From JAYSYM01 sp964543475 (GTDB lineage: Bacteria; Bdellovibrionota; Bdellovibrionia; Bdellovibrionales; JAMPXM01): a stretch of DNA of 64,000 bases. Positions 44,001 to 52,927 of this stretch are shown here, piece by piece (the stretch's first letter is position 1; the number at the start of each line of letters is the position of its first letter). The notes beneath the pieces were generated by a model. That model saw nothing but the letters and a program-made list of their open reading frames with translations. It made no database searches and was not told the DNA's origin. The stretch is from NCBI GenBank assembly GCA_964543475.1, contig CAZIYJ010000005.1, forward strand, positions 109,934 through 173,933, given 5' to 3'. The position numbers were made by a program, and so were the translations under genes.

Positions 44001-44615
44001 CTACCATGATGCCATAAGTCGGTCAAGGCAGATGCTCACCGCCGACCTCACAGAAAGATGCCGATAATCTACCGGCGGAGCTCCTTTTAAAGGCTCTAAA
44101 AGTCGGTCACATCCCTGCAAAACTTCGTCGGTGATTCCAAATCCGGTCCCGAAAAGCAATAAAACGCGTCTGGTAGTGTTCTGGGGGTTAGTGGTAGATT
44201 TTTGAGCCTCAAACTCTTCTCTTAGCTGCTTAAATGAAACCCGGTCTTTGCCAGGAATATTTCGGGCGGTTGTTCCGATAATCTCGACCTTGCCGTCTCC
44301 GTTTCCTAAGCCATCTTGCGCAAGCCAAAGGCGTTTTACTTCTTCTAAGGAGCCCGCGGTCTTAACGATCCCGAGAGCCTCTGCCCGCATTGGGTGGGTT
44401 TTAATTCCATCGCCCATTCTCCAATGATCTAAGAGCCTTTCAACAAACATCAACTGCTCTTGAGCCGGATGAATGATGAAGTAGTTTTCAAGCCCATAGA
44501 CTTTGCTAACTCGAGCGATATCGTGAATATCAAGATTCGTGATGTTCGTCGCCACCACATTTCGACTCCGATCATAGATCGGATAATGAAGCAGACCGAT
44601 AGCAAGCTTAACCAC
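44001..44615 (-). CDS. RNA methyltransferase of the trmD-rplS operon family
   Basis: About 204 residues from a GTG at 44615; the family starts directly before the LLHYPIYDRSRNVV motif. An upstream TTG at 44654 is also possible. It matches the SAM-dependent RNA-methyltransferase domain (PF09936-like) that lies between trmD and rplS in many delta-like and Aquificae genomes: TNITNLDIHDIARVSKVYGLENYFIIHP, then the SAM-loop LLLFGTGFGITDEVL with RHLSVRSAVSICLDRL, which is a SPOUT knot. The RNA it modifies is unknown. Confidence 0.82.
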   Translation of the reverse strand: MVKLAIGLLHYPIYDRSRNVVATNITNLDIHDIARVSKVYGLENYFIIHPAQEQLMFVERLLDHWRMGDGIKTHPMRAEALGIVKTAGSLEEVKRLWLAQDGLGNGDGKVEIIGTTARNIPGKDRVSFKQLREEFEAQKSTTNPQNTTRRVLLLFGTGFGITDEVLQGCDRLLEPLKGAPPVDYRHLSVRSAVSICLDRLMASW

Positions 44616-44696
44616 AAAAGGTACCAGGTTCCCTTTGCAGAAGCGTTGCAACAAATTTGAGGGCTATCCTGAATTGAAATCGGGCGAAGGCATTCC

Positions 44697-45554
44697 TCAT
44701 TTTAATGAGCTCAGAATTTGATTTAAACGATCTTTGATAGTGTTGCGATCAGTGATCCGACAAACTTTTAAATCATTCTCACTGAGTTGATTTAGCAAGA
44801 TCAATGCTTGAGTAAGAGATTTTTGATTCAGCGATGCTTTATCTTTTGATTTACCTTCGGCCGCCGTACGCAATAACAAATCAAAACGATTTTGCGCAGT
44901 AATCAAGATCGCAAGCGACTGTCGCCATTTCTCGATTTCGGCGTGATTCCCGCCCATCAAAGTTGCTGGGACTTGCAAGCCATTCCATTCAGCGGGCCTT
45001 GTGAACTGAGGTTGTTCAAGCAACCCTCTTGCAAAACTTTCTTCTTCGGTCGACTGAGCGTTGCCGAGAACTCCGGGAATCATGCGAGAAACTGCGTCGG
45101 CTACTACAAGTGCAGCCAATTCTCCCCCGCTCAATACATAGTCCCCAATGCACAATTCTTCGTAGTCATGTTGAGCAAGGATTCGTTCATCGACTCCGCC
45201 GTAACGGCCGCAAAGCAAAATTAAAGAATTATGTTTCACAAGTTCGCGAGCATAACTATCTGTGAATTGTCGACCGCGAGCTGAGAGATAGATTTTTTTC
45301 GCTGGCAAAAGTTTATCGCCCATCGACTTCTCGGCAGCTCGAGTTGATTCATCAAGAATTTCCGCAAGCAGCACCATTCCGTCGCCGCCACCGTAAGGCC
45401 TGTCATCGACTGACTTGTGTACCCCGGTTGCGAATTGTCGGGGATTAGTTATGCCGTAAGTGATTTTGCCTGCATGAATCGCTTGGCTCACGACTCCGGC
45501 CGCTAAAGATTCTGCGATCATTTCTGGAAACAGAGAAATGAACTGAAAATGCAT
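44697..45554 (-). CDS. trmD: tRNA (guanine37-N1)-methyltransferase
   Basis: It methylates G37 of tRNAs to prevent frameshifting. The protein has 285 residues, about 40 more than usual; the extra part is the C-terminus (QALILLNQLSENDLKVCRI). The trefoil-knot motif CGRYGGVDERI and IGDYVLSGGELAALVVADAVSRMIPGVLG are intact. The ATG overlaps the rimM stop (TAATG). It is part of rimM-trmD-methyltransferase-rplS. Confidence 0.97.
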   Translation of the reverse strand: MHFQFISLFPEMIAESLAAGVVSQAIHAGKITYGITNPRQFATGVHKSVDDRPYGGGDGMVLLAEILDESTRAAEKSMGDKLLPAKKIYLSARGRQFTDSYARELVKHNSLILLCGRYGGVDERILAQHDYEELCIGDYVLSGGELAALVVADAVSRMIPGVLGNAQSTEEESFARGLLEQPQFTRPAEWNGLQVPATLMGGNHAEIEKWRQSLAILITAQNRFDLLLRTAAEGKSKDKASLNQKSLTQALILLNQLSENDLKVCRITDRNTIKDRLNQILSSLK

Positions 45555-46117
45555 TACTCTTCTTCTTCTGAGCGATCAAAGTCGTCTTGCTCTTGAGCAT
45601 TCTCTGTATCAAAAAGGCCTTCTGGCAAATTCATGTCGATGAATTTTGCGTCGAAGTCGATTTTTTTTACGAACGCTTCTACAAATGGAATGTCGAACTC
45701 TCCATCTTTTGTTTTCACGACAAGCAGATCCTGTGCCCCGTTAGTTGAGAACTTAACGATTTTTCCGATCTTCTCGTCACCTTGGCGAATTTCAAACCCG
45801 GCGATTTCGGATAGGTAGATCGCTTCGCCTTTTGCACTCTTTAAATATTCAGCTGGGATTTCTAAGAAGTAACCTTTTAATGCCTCAGCAGCGTTTCGAT
45901 CTGTTAACTCTTGTGTCTTAACGATTAATCCACCCTTATGAAGGCGAGCTGATTTGACGGTATAGGATTGAGTTTCATTGCCAGTTTCAGTTTGCTTAAG
46001 CTCTACGGTTTTAAGTTTCTTAAGCCACGCAGCTTCTCGCGAAAACAGCGTGATATAAATCTCGCCCTTGATTCCGTGACCGTCTTTTACTTTGCCGACT
46101 ACTTTTTTATCGCTCAT
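45554..46117 (-). CDS. rimM: Ribosome maturation factor RimM
   Basis: This 187-residue 30S assembly factor binds S19. It has the N-terminal RimM barrel (GKVKDGHGIKGEIYITLFS), the linker and the PRC-barrel C-terminus (LSEIAGFEIRQGDEKIGKIVKF...PFVEAFVKKIDFDAKFIDMNLPEGLF). The acidic tail (DFDRSEEEE) is short. It is translationally coupled to trmD. It lies 13 bases after the secreted hypothetical gene, which interrupts the usual khpA-rimM neighbourhood. Confidence 0.95.
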   Translation of the reverse strand: MSDKKVVGKVKDGHGIKGEIYITLFSREAAWLKKLKTVELKQTETGNETQSYTVKSARLHKGGLIVKTQELTDRNAAEALKGYFLEIPAEYLKSAKGEAIYLSEIAGFEIRQGDEKIGKIVKFSTNGAQDLLVVKTKDGEFDIPFVEAFVKKIDFDAKFIDMNLPEGLFDTENAQEQDDFDRSEEEE

Positions 46118-46130
46118 TTTACCAACTCAA

Positions 46131-46664
46131 TTAGTTTTGAACCGTCACACTTGCTAGAAATCCGGCTACATTAAAGACATTAAAAATAGCGCCGCCAGTT
46201 GGCAGTTGCTCTGCGAGACGAATGCCGGTGATTTCAAGCTGCGAGTTCGCGTTTGACAGCTGCTCACTCTCCAAAACAAGGTTGAACTGCTCAGCACTCA
46301 AAGCAAATGAGTTCGGCAGAGAGACCTGCTCCTTAACTAAAGCACATCCGTCAAAATCAATCGTCGCAACTTCAAACCGATTGCTTACAGGCGCAACGAG
46401 AACAACAAGGCTGCAAGTAGTTGGACGCTGAACGTTGCCGACAGCATCTTCCGATTCTGGGCCTGCGATAGTGACGAAGTATTCTGTTCCACCATTTGGA
46501 TTAGTTTGCTTGATTGAAATATCGACCAATTGCGAATCGATTTGCTTTGTGAGCTGGCTCGACTCTAAGAGCGTTTGAAGTTTGAGTACGCTAGTTTCAA
46601 AGTCTGACGATGCCGATGCACTTATACCCACTACAAATACAACTATCGCTAAAAGGAATTTCAT
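46131..46664 (-). CDS. Secreted hypothetical protein inside the translation cluster
   Basis: This 177-residue protein has a signal peptide (MKFLLAIVVFVVGISASA). The mature part is beta-rich (EYFVTIAGPESEDAVGNVQ, RFEVATIDFDGCALV) with two cysteines, CSLVVL and DGCAL, and no recognised motif. The start has GGAG. It lies between the khpA terminator and rimM, 13 bases from rimM, and thus may carry the promoter for rimM-trmD-rplS. Its position among translation genes while being exported is unexpected. Confidence 0.65.
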   Translation of the reverse strand: MKFLLAIVVFVVGISASASSDFETSVLKLQTLLESSQLTKQIDSQLVDISIKQTNPNGGTEYFVTIAGPESEDAVGNVQRPTTCSLVVLVAPVSNRFEVATIDFDGCALVKEQVSLPNSFALSAEQFNLVLESEQLSNANSQLEITGIRLAEQLPTGGAIFNVFNVAGFLASVTVQN

Positions 46665-46750
46665 ATAAGTCTCCAGAAGTTGGTCACTTATAGTAGCCCT
46701 GGTGAGTTTGCGGAAGCCTTTTCTATAAGCAGTGAAAATAGGTCCGAAAA

Positions 46751-46776
46751 TAAAAAAGGCGCCTCTTCAGCGCCTC
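46751..46776 (-). terminator. Rho-independent terminator after khpA
   Basis: On the minus strand AGGCGC-TGAAGAG-GCGCCT is followed by TTTTTATT. It lies 28 bases after the khpA stop and separates rpsP-khpA from the secreted protein and rimM. Confidence 0.85.
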
Positions 46777-46803
46777 TTTAAATCCGAAATTTCGAATTGA
46801 TTT

Positions 46804-47055
46804 CTACTCTACGATCTCAAGTACACTGCGCTTTTGAAGCTTCGTGCTCGCAGCATTTAAAATCGTACGCATTGAACGTGCTGTGCGACCTTGTTTGCCG
46901 ATTACTTTTCCGAGATCTTCTTTTGCAACTTTCAGCTCGATCACTGTCGTTTGCTCGCCTACGATTTCGTTCACTTCCACTTGATCAGGATAGTCGACCA
47001 GGGCTTTCGCCATGAACTCAACTAGGTCTTTCAAGCTTGTTGTACTGAAACTCAT
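46804..47055 (-). CDS. khpA: KhpA, KH-domain RNA-binding protein
   Basis: This 83-residue KH protein has the [18 protein letters not shown] loop with GxxG, flanked by [19 protein letters not shown]. KhpA binds many RNAs and in Gram-positives acts with KhpB/Jag in cell division. The start ATG has GCGGAG. It lies 42 bases after rpsP, the usual position. Confidence 0.93.
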   Translation of the reverse strand: MSFSTTSLKDLVEFMAKALVDYPDQVEVNEIVGEQTTVIELKVAKEDLGKVIGKQGRTARSMRTILNAASTKLQKRSVLEIVE

Positions 47056-47097
47056 ACTCCGCCTCTAATGTTACTGCTTGGAGTCCTTGGGGGAGGA

Positions 47098-47343
47098 TTA
47101 AGCGTTTTGTGCCTTCTTCATTAAGCTTTTTACGCGCAAAGTAGGCTGCGCACCTTTTTTGATCCATTCGTTGGCTTTATCAAGATCGATTGTGATCGAT
47201 TTTTCAGTGCCCATTGGGAACGGATTGTAGTTACCGATAACTTCGATGAACTTGCCGCCCAACCATCTGCGTGAATCCGCAACGGTGATACGATATTTCG
47301 GACGCTTTTTAGAACCAACACGGTTAAGTCGAATTACGACCAC
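47098..47343 (-). CDS. rpsP: 30S ribosomal protein S16
   Basis: This 81-residue protein starts at a GTG with AAAGGAG. The motif VVIRLNRVGSKKRPKYRITVADSRRWLGGKFIEVIGNYNPF is diagnostic of S16. It heads the rpsP-khpA unit and is divergent from the CNNM/CBS gene across about 208 bases that hold its promoter (only a weak TGGACA/TACATC candidate is visible). Confidence 0.97.
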   Translation of the reverse strand: MVVIRLNRVGSKKRPKYRITVADSRRWLGGKFIEVIGNYNPFPMGTEKSITIDLDKANEWIKKGAQPTLRVKSLMKKAQNA

Positions 47344-47551
47344 TAGAAACTCCTTTAAGAACCAAATCTTCTATCAGTGGAAGCATAAGGATGTACCTGA
47401 CTCTGCGCGGCCGTGTCCAGCTAAAATTCGAAAGTCTGGGGCTTAAACTAGCGTCTTGGCTGAGTAATTTGGTTACGATGCTGAATCTTAAAGCCGTTTA
47501 ATTGAGTTTGGCGTTCGTCTTTTAAGAATTGTTGAGTTAAAAAAGGCTGTT

Positions 47552-48583
47552 ATGGACGAACTCATCATCATTCTGGTTTGCCTGGCTGTGAATGGCTTAT
47601 TCTCCTGCTTCGAAATGGCTTTTGTAAGCATACCGAAGCCTCAGCTGCGCCAGCGGTTTAAAGACGGCAGTGCTTCAGCCGGAAAGCTACTCGAACTGCG
47701 AAATAATCCAGAAAGAACGCTTTCGGTTTTACAGGTCGGAATCACGTTAGTGGGAATGATCTCGGCTGCCGTTGGCGGAGCAGGCGCAGAAGAATCATTT
47801 GCACCCATCATAGAGGCTAAATTTGGCATTTCGGAACGGTCGTCTGAAGCGATTGCGATTGCGTCGGTTGTTCTTCCTTTAACATTCTTGAGTGTTGTTC
47901 TGGGAGAGTTGGTCCCTAAGGCCATAGCTCTGCGGGATCCATTTAGAATTGCTTCTGCTGGCGTTAATTGGGTAGTTCTGTTTGGAAAACTTTTTTCACC
48001 GCTCGTCTCAGTTTTTGAGCGTTCAACTAACGTTGTACTTTTACTCTTACCAGCAAAGAAAAAAATAATCTCTGAGGCGGAGGCGGAGGCAACCCAGATT
48101 GAAGGTCTCTCTCATCAGGCGCGTCAGTATGTTTTAAACTTAGTAAATGTTGAGGCGAGAAAAGTAAAAGACGTGTTGCTCCCATGGAAACAAGTCAATT
48201 TTGTCCAAGATTCTTTTGAAACTGGAGAGATTGCTCGTGAAGTGATTAGCTCAGGTCACACTCGCCTACCGGTGATGAGAGATTCGAAAGTAATTGGGCT
48301 CCTTCATACTAAAGAGTTCATTGCGATGCTTGCTAGCCCTACTCAAAACTGGCAGACAATAATTCGGCCTATTCTCCAGGTAAAAGAATCAGAAACAGCA
48401 CTTCGGATTCTGCGAATCATGCAAGAAAAACGTACTCACTTTGCAGTTGTAGTTAGTCCATCTGAGCAGCCAATCGGAATCGTAACTATGGAAGATATCA
48501 TCGAAGAAATTGTCGGCGATATTTATGATGAAGATGATGACGGAAGAATCAAAAAACTTTTAGCTCACCGATTTAAAGCTTAA
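47552..48583 (+). CDS. CNNM/CBS-domain membrane protein (hemolysin family)
   Basis: This 343-residue protein has a DUF21/CNNM membrane domain at residues 1-190 with helices starting ELIIILVCLAVNGLFSCFEMAF and the ERTLSVLQVGITLVGMISAAVGGAG segment. Then come two CBS motifs (LPWKQVNFVQDSF..., and IVTMEDIIEEIVGDIYDEDD). Most relatives carry a CorC/HlyC transporter-associated domain after CBS; this one ends shortly after IYDEDDDGRIKKLL. The family transports or senses Mg2+/Co2+, and the 'hemolysin' name is historical. It shares a TTAA with the antiporter gene stop. Confidence 0.85.
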   Translation: MDELIIILVCLAVNGLFSCFEMAFVSIPKPQLRQRFKDGSASAGKLLELRNNPERTLSVLQVGITLVGMISAAVGGAGAEESFAPIIEAKFGISERSSEAIAIASVVLPLTFLSVVLGELVPKAIALRDPFRIASAGVNWVVLFGKLFSPLVSVFERSTNVVLLLLPAKKKIISEAEAEATQIEGLSHQARQYVLNLVNVEARKVKDVLLPWKQVNFVQDSFETGEIAREVISSGHTRLPVMRDSKVIGLLHTKEFIAMLASPTQNWQTIIRPILQVKESETALRILRIMQEKRTHFAVVVSPSEQPIGIVTMEDIIEEIVGDIYDEDDDGRIKKLLAHRFKA

Positions 48584-50793
48584 GACGGAATAGAGCCGAT
48601 TAAACTTCTGTTGCCGACGACCCACAGAACATCGCCGGGCTCGATCATCGTATTTGAATCAGGGTTAAGCATTCTGCCGCTTCGCTTTTCAATTCCGACA
48701 ACCAGACCTTTCGTTGCTTCCCGAAGTCCACACTCACGAATAGATTTGTTTGCGTATGTAGACGTCTGCTCCACCACCAGAGATCGCAAAACGTAATCGG
48801 GTTTCGCAATTGAATGGTCTAAAGCTCCTGAAACTTCACAAACTGCTTTAAAACGATTGATCTGCTCGTCTGTTCCGATGACTTGCAAAATATCTCCGGG
48901 AAACAAAAGTTCGTCGCGACCAGGTGCAGGAATCAATTGGCTTCCGCGACTAATCATTGCAATAGTGACACCGTATTTTTCTCGGACACTCAGAGACGCT
49001 AACGATTTTCCAATAAGAGGAGAGCCGTGCGAGAGGTGAAGCTCGACCAAATGTGCATCCCAGGGTGCAAGATTTGGAACTTTGGATACAGTGTCGCTTC
49101 TTTCATTTAGATTAGAAACAAATCGTCGTTCGACCCAGAGATAAATTGGACCGAAGTATCTTGAGAGAGCAACTGTAAGTAAAAGTAAAACGATGCCCAC
49201 TGTAACGACTACTGCCCGAGTTGATGCGATTTGCGCTGCTAGAGTGCCACACAAGATAATTGCCAAAAGCCACCGAGCTACCTCAAGAACGATCAACGGA
49301 CTTGTAATGCGTCTCTCTTTCCAAAGAGAAACCGCATATGGCCCTGAAGGTTTTCCGACTGCGAATGCCCAGAGAAAAGGACCTGAAAGAATGAACGCAG
49401 CACAAAGACTGAGTGTGTGGGCATAGAAAGAATTTGACAGTTCAGTCACTAAAAATGGCGATAGATAGTTTGCAACGATTAAAAATAGTGCCGCGATGAC
49501 GACGCCATTTGCGAACATCTTTAACATTAGCGCGCGAGCGAAAGTTCTCCATTCGCTTGTGCGGCCAACTGCCACTGAGGCAGTACGAAACGTTTCGTGA
49601 GCTGCGAGCCATTTTGCAGGCAACTTGTTTTGAAGTACGCCAACTAAACCATCGCTTGAACGGATTAAATACGGAGTTGTGAACGTGGTGATGGCTGAAA
49701 CACTAATTGCTATTGGATATAAAAAATCACTCGTTACTTTTAAGCTTTGCCCTAGTCCCGCAATGATAAATGAAAATTCACCGATTTGAGCAAGACTCAT
49801 CCCCGCTTGCACCGAATGCTTTAGGCTTCTCCCTGAAAGAAGAGCGCCCAGAGATGAAGTCACGAGTTTTCCAAATATCGTTACCACTGTAATTACCATG
49901 ATCGGCACTGCATATTGCGTGAGAATTTGCGGATCAATCAACATTCCGACTGAGACAAAAAATACGGCCGCAAAGAGATCTTTAACTGGCTGAATCAAGT
50001 GCTCGATTCTGTGACCCTCAACTGTTTCAGCGAGGATGGAACCCATGATGAAAGCTCCGAGTGCCGGAGAAAATCCGGCATGAGATGCCAGAACAACCAT
50101 TAAAAAGCAAAGACCTACAGATACAATCAGTAGAGTTTCCTGCTGCAAATGAGGTTTTGCTCTTTTAAGAAATGTCGGAATTAGGAAAATTCCTGCGACA
50201 AACCAAAGCGTCAAAAAGAACACTAACTTCATCGCAGCCGAGAACATCTCTGTTCCCGAAAACTGCTGACTAACAGCTACTGTCGAGAGCAATACCATGA
50301 GAAGAATCGCAACCAGATCTTCGACGATCAGCACACCAAATACTAGGCTAGCAAATCCTCGTGACTTCATTCCTAGTTCTTCAAACGCACGAATAATAAT
50401 TGTCGTCGATGAAATAGCCAGTATGCCGCCAAGGAATAGGCTATCGATATTACTCCATGAGAAAAGTTGCCCGACTGCATAGCCGATGAGCACCATTCCA
50501 ACAACTTCGACGACTGCGGTGATTGAGGCCGGCGCGCCGACACTTGCGAGCTTTTTAAAACTAAATTCAAGACCGAGGGCAAAGAGTAAAAAAATAACTC
50601 CTATCTCGGCCCAAACTTTTACACTCTCAGAATCAACGACAGTTGGTGCCCACAAGAAGTGAGGCCCCACGACAAAACCCGCGATGATGTACCCCAAGAC
50701 GACAGGTTGTTTGATCGCACGAAATAGAATCGTGATGAAAGCCGCAGCCATCAAAATAATTGCGAGATCTTCAATGAGCGGCGGTAAATGCAC
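48580..50793 (-). CDS. CPA2-type cation/proton antiporter with TrkA-C domains
   Basis: About 737 residues from the GTG at 50793, which has GGGGGAG five bases ahead; an ATG at 50820 in frame has no ribosome site. It starts HLPPLIEDLAIILMAAAF and has 12 or more membrane helices with the antiporter motif ISSTTIIIRAFEELGMKSRGF and SILAETVEGHRIEHLIQPVKDLFAAVFFVSVGMLIDP. The C-terminus holds two TrkA-C-like parts (VELHLSHGSPLIGKSLASL, and RSLVVEQTSTYANKSIREC). Members move K+ or Na+ for H+; some relate to fosmidomycin/rosmarinic resistance. The ion is not known. It lacks the NAD-binding KTN domain, so regulation differs from KefB/C. Confidence 0.88.
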   Translation of the reverse strand: MHLPPLIEDLAIILMAAAFITILFRAIKQPVVLGYIIAGFVVGPHFLWAPTVVDSESVKVWAEIGVIFLLFALGLEFSFKKLASVGAPASITAVVEVVGMVLIGYAVGQLFSWSNIDSLFLGGILAISSTTIIIRAFEELGMKSRGFASLVFGVLIVEDLVAILLMVLLSTVAVSQQFSGTEMFSAAMKLVFFLTLWFVAGIFLIPTFLKRAKPHLQQETLLIVSVGLCFLMVVLASHAGFSPALGAFIMGSILAETVEGHRIEHLIQPVKDLFAAVFFVSVGMLIDPQILTQYAVPIMVITVVTIFGKLVTSSLGALLSGRSLKHSVQAGMSLAQIGEFSFIIAGLGQSLKVTSDFLYPIAISVSAITTFTTPYLIRSSDGLVGVLQNKLPAKWLAAHETFRTASVAVGRTSEWRTFARALMLKMFANGVVIAALFLIVANYLSPFLVTELSNSFYAHTLSLCAAFILSGPFLWAFAVGKPSGPYAVSLWKERRITSPLIVLEVARWLLAIILCGTLAAQIASTRAVVVTVGIVLLLLTVALSRYFGPIYLWVERRFVSNLNERSDTVSKVPNLAPWDAHLVELHLSHGSPLIGKSLASLSVREKYGVTIAMISRGSQLIPAPGRDELLFPGDILQVIGTDEQINRFKAVCEVSGALDHSIAKPDYVLRSLVVEQTSTYANKSIRECGLREATKGLVVGIEKRSGRMLNPDSNTMIEPGDVLWVVGNRSLIGSIPS

Positions 50794-50836
50794 TTGTACT
50801 CCCCCAATATTTTGTAGCATGGCCCGCTGGCTGAAT

Positions 50837-50873
50837 CAAAAAAAGGGCCGATGAATTCTCACCGACCCTTTCA
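50837..50873 (-). terminator. Terminator after homospermidine synthase
   Basis: On the minus strand AAAGGGTCGGTGA-GAAT-TCATCGGCCCTTT (two G-T pairs) is followed by a T-run. It lies about 64 bases beyond the hss stop. Confidence 0.85.
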
Positions 50874-50936
50874 GTTTCTGAGAAAGATTGCTTAACGCAC
50901 CCTCGCTACACTCTGGTAGCAGCTACCAGGTGGTAG

Positions 50937-52385
50937 TTATCCGTGGACGAGGATGTTTTTGAATTGCCATGGATCTTGAGGATCGAGATCTTCTGGGAAT
51001 AAGCCCGGGCGACCATCGAGAGGTGTCCAGTTGGTGTAGAAACCGTTAACTGGTCCGAGATATGGCATTTGAAGTTCGAGGCAGCGTTTGAAATCCATTT
51101 CATCGGCTTCAACGATTCCTTCGTTCGGATTCTCGAGAGTCCAAGTCATTCCGGCGATAACTGCTGAAGTCACTTGAAGTGCGGTAGCGTTTTGGTAAGG
51201 CGCAAGGGCGCGAGTTTCTTCGATCCCGAGTTGTGAGCCAAACCAGTACGCATTTTTTGCGTGGCCGTAGAGTAAAACTCCGAGCTCATCAATCCCGTCA
51301 GTGACTTCTTTTTCGTCGAGGATATGATGTTCCTTTTGAGCTTCACCGTGACCAAACATTTCTTCGAGTGCAAGAAGCGCGTCATTACATGGGCTGTAAG
51401 CGTAGTGACAAGTGGGTCGATACTCGACCTTATTGCCATTCTTCAAAGTAAAGTAATCAGCAATTGAAATTGATTCGTTGTGAGTAACGAGTCGACCAAA
51501 CTGTGCACCAGGAGTTGGACACCAGCTTCGAACACGAGTCATTGCTCCCGCTTGTTGAAGATAAATTGCAGCTTGGCACCCATCTTCATGCGCTACGCCA
51601 TTTTCAGGCATCCACTTTTCGTGAGTGCCCCAACCAAGCTCTGCAGGTTGATTACCTTCGCTGATGAAGCCTTCAACTGACCAAGTGTTTACAAACGTAT
51701 TCATCGGCTTTGAGCGTCTCGACATTTGAGTGTCGCGTTCAGCGATGTGAATACCTTTTACTCCAACCTTTTGCATGAGTGCTGCCCACTCAGGTTGAGT
51801 TTTTGGAGTGGTGAAAGGAATTTTTAAATCATTCGCCAAATTCACAAGTGCTTGTTTCACAAACCATGAAACCATCCCAGGGTTGGCGCCGACGCAAGAA
51901 ACTGCCGTGATGCCACCAGGCTTTTCAGTGCGCGCCTTGAGAATAGTTTCTCTGAGCGCATAGTTCGAGCGTGCTGCTGGGCTTAGTTTCTTATCGAAGT
52001 ACATACCTGGCCAAGGCTCAACGACCGTGTCGATGTAGAAACACCCAATGTCTTGGCAGAAAGTCATAATGTCGAGTGAACTCACGTCGACTGATAAGTT
52101 GACGCAATAACCAGTGCCGCCACCATTTTTAAGAAGTGGCGTAAGCATTTCTTTGTAGTTCTCTTTGGTCACGGCCGCTTTAATAAACTTAATTCCGTGT
52201 TTATCAGCGATGTGCCGATTGAGTTCGCTAGGATCAATGATCACCATTCGCGACTTGTCGTATTTGAAGTGGCGCTCGAGCAACGGGAGAGTCCCTTTGC
52301 CGATTGAACCAAAGCCAATCATGACAATCGGTCCGGTAATTTCGCCGTAAATTCCCTCTGGAATAGCAAACTTCTTCTTGTTCAT
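50937..52385 (-). CDS. hss: Homospermidine synthase
   Basis: It makes homospermidine from putrescine (two putrescines, or putrescine plus spermidine) with NAD+. The protein has 482 residues, standard length. The Rossmann motif IVMIGFGSIGKGTLPLLERHF is at 20-40, then IIDTVVEPWPGMYFD, AVSCVGANPGMVSWFVKQAL, the ERDTQ, and the C-terminal GMTWTLENPNEGIVEADEMDFKRCLELQMPYLGPV. The GGAGG site is eight bases before the ATG. It is 68 bases downstream of argR with no terminator between, so it may be the last gene of the arginine operon. Confidence 0.93.
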   Translation of the reverse strand: MNKKKFAIPEGIYGEITGPIVMIGFGSIGKGTLPLLERHFKYDKSRMVIIDPSELNRHIADKHGIKFIKAAVTKENYKEMLTPLLKNGGGTGYCVNLSVDVSSLDIMTFCQDIGCFYIDTVVEPWPGMYFDKKLSPAARSNYALRETILKARTEKPGGITAVSCVGANPGMVSWFVKQALVNLANDLKIPFTTPKTQPEWAALMQKVGVKGIHIAERDTQMSRRSKPMNTFVNTWSVEGFISEGNQPAELGWGTHEKWMPENGVAHEDGCQAAIYLQQAGAMTRVRSWCPTPGAQFGRLVTHNESISIADYFTLKNGNKVEYRPTCHYAYSPCNDALLALEEMFGHGEAQKEHHILDEKEVTDGIDELGVLLYGHAKNAYWFGSQLGIEETRALAPYQNATALQVTSAVIAGMTWTLENPNEGIVEADEMDFKRCLELQMPYLGPVNGFYTNWTPLDGRPGLFPEDLDPQDPWQFKNILVHG

Positions 52386-52453
52386 CTGTGAACCTCCATC
52401 TTGCGCCCACGCGCCTGAAATCTAGAAAGTGGAAAAAGGGTGTACGACGCCTT

Positions 52454-52927
52454 TTATTCCAGTTCTTCTTTAATACGTTTCATAACTCCCGAGATTTTTT
52501 TGGTCGATTGAGGCACGATGAAAATACAATCGTCGCCCGCTAGTGTCCCAAGAATCTCGAGATAACTTCGCATACTATCTAAATACCGAGCGACTAAGCT
52601 CGCTGCTCCCGCAGTTGTGTGCATCACAATCAAACTTTCGTTTGCCTCAATATTACGAACCAACACAGAAATATCTTCGCTCACTTCTGGAGGAAGAACT
52701 TGTTGCTCATCTGCGAGCAGATAAACAATGTTCCCATCAAGATCTGTCGATCTCACTGCTCCGATACGGCGAAGGTCGCGTGACACAGTACTTTGGGTCA
52801 CGTCGAACTTACGCTTGCGAAGCGCTTTCACAAGGTCATCTTGTGTGTTCGCTTCGCCCTCGCGAATGAATTCTTTGAGAGTCTTAAGACGCTCTTGTGT
52901 TTCGTTCCGCTCTAATATTTCGGCCAT
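52454..52927 (-). CDS. argR: Arginine repressor
   Basis: This 157-residue hexameric repressor has a winged helix (AEILERNETQERLKTLKEFIREGE...STVSRDLRRIGA with the STVSRDL recognition helix) and the C-terminal arginine-binding oligomerisation domain (VMHTTAGAASLVARYLD and LGTLAGDDCIFIVPQ). The motif GTLAGDDCIFI holds the Asp pair contacting arginine. Its frame overlaps the argB end by 44 bases. The cluster it sits in includes the gene set it most likely represses. Confidence 0.95.
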   Translation of the reverse strand: MAEILERNETQERLKTLKEFIREGEANTQDDLVKALRKRKFDVTQSTVSRDLRRIGAVRSTDLDGNIVYLLADEQQVLPPEVSEDISVLVRNIEANESLIVMHTTAGAASLVARYLDSMRSYLEILGTLAGDDCIFIVPQSTKKISGVMKRIKEELE

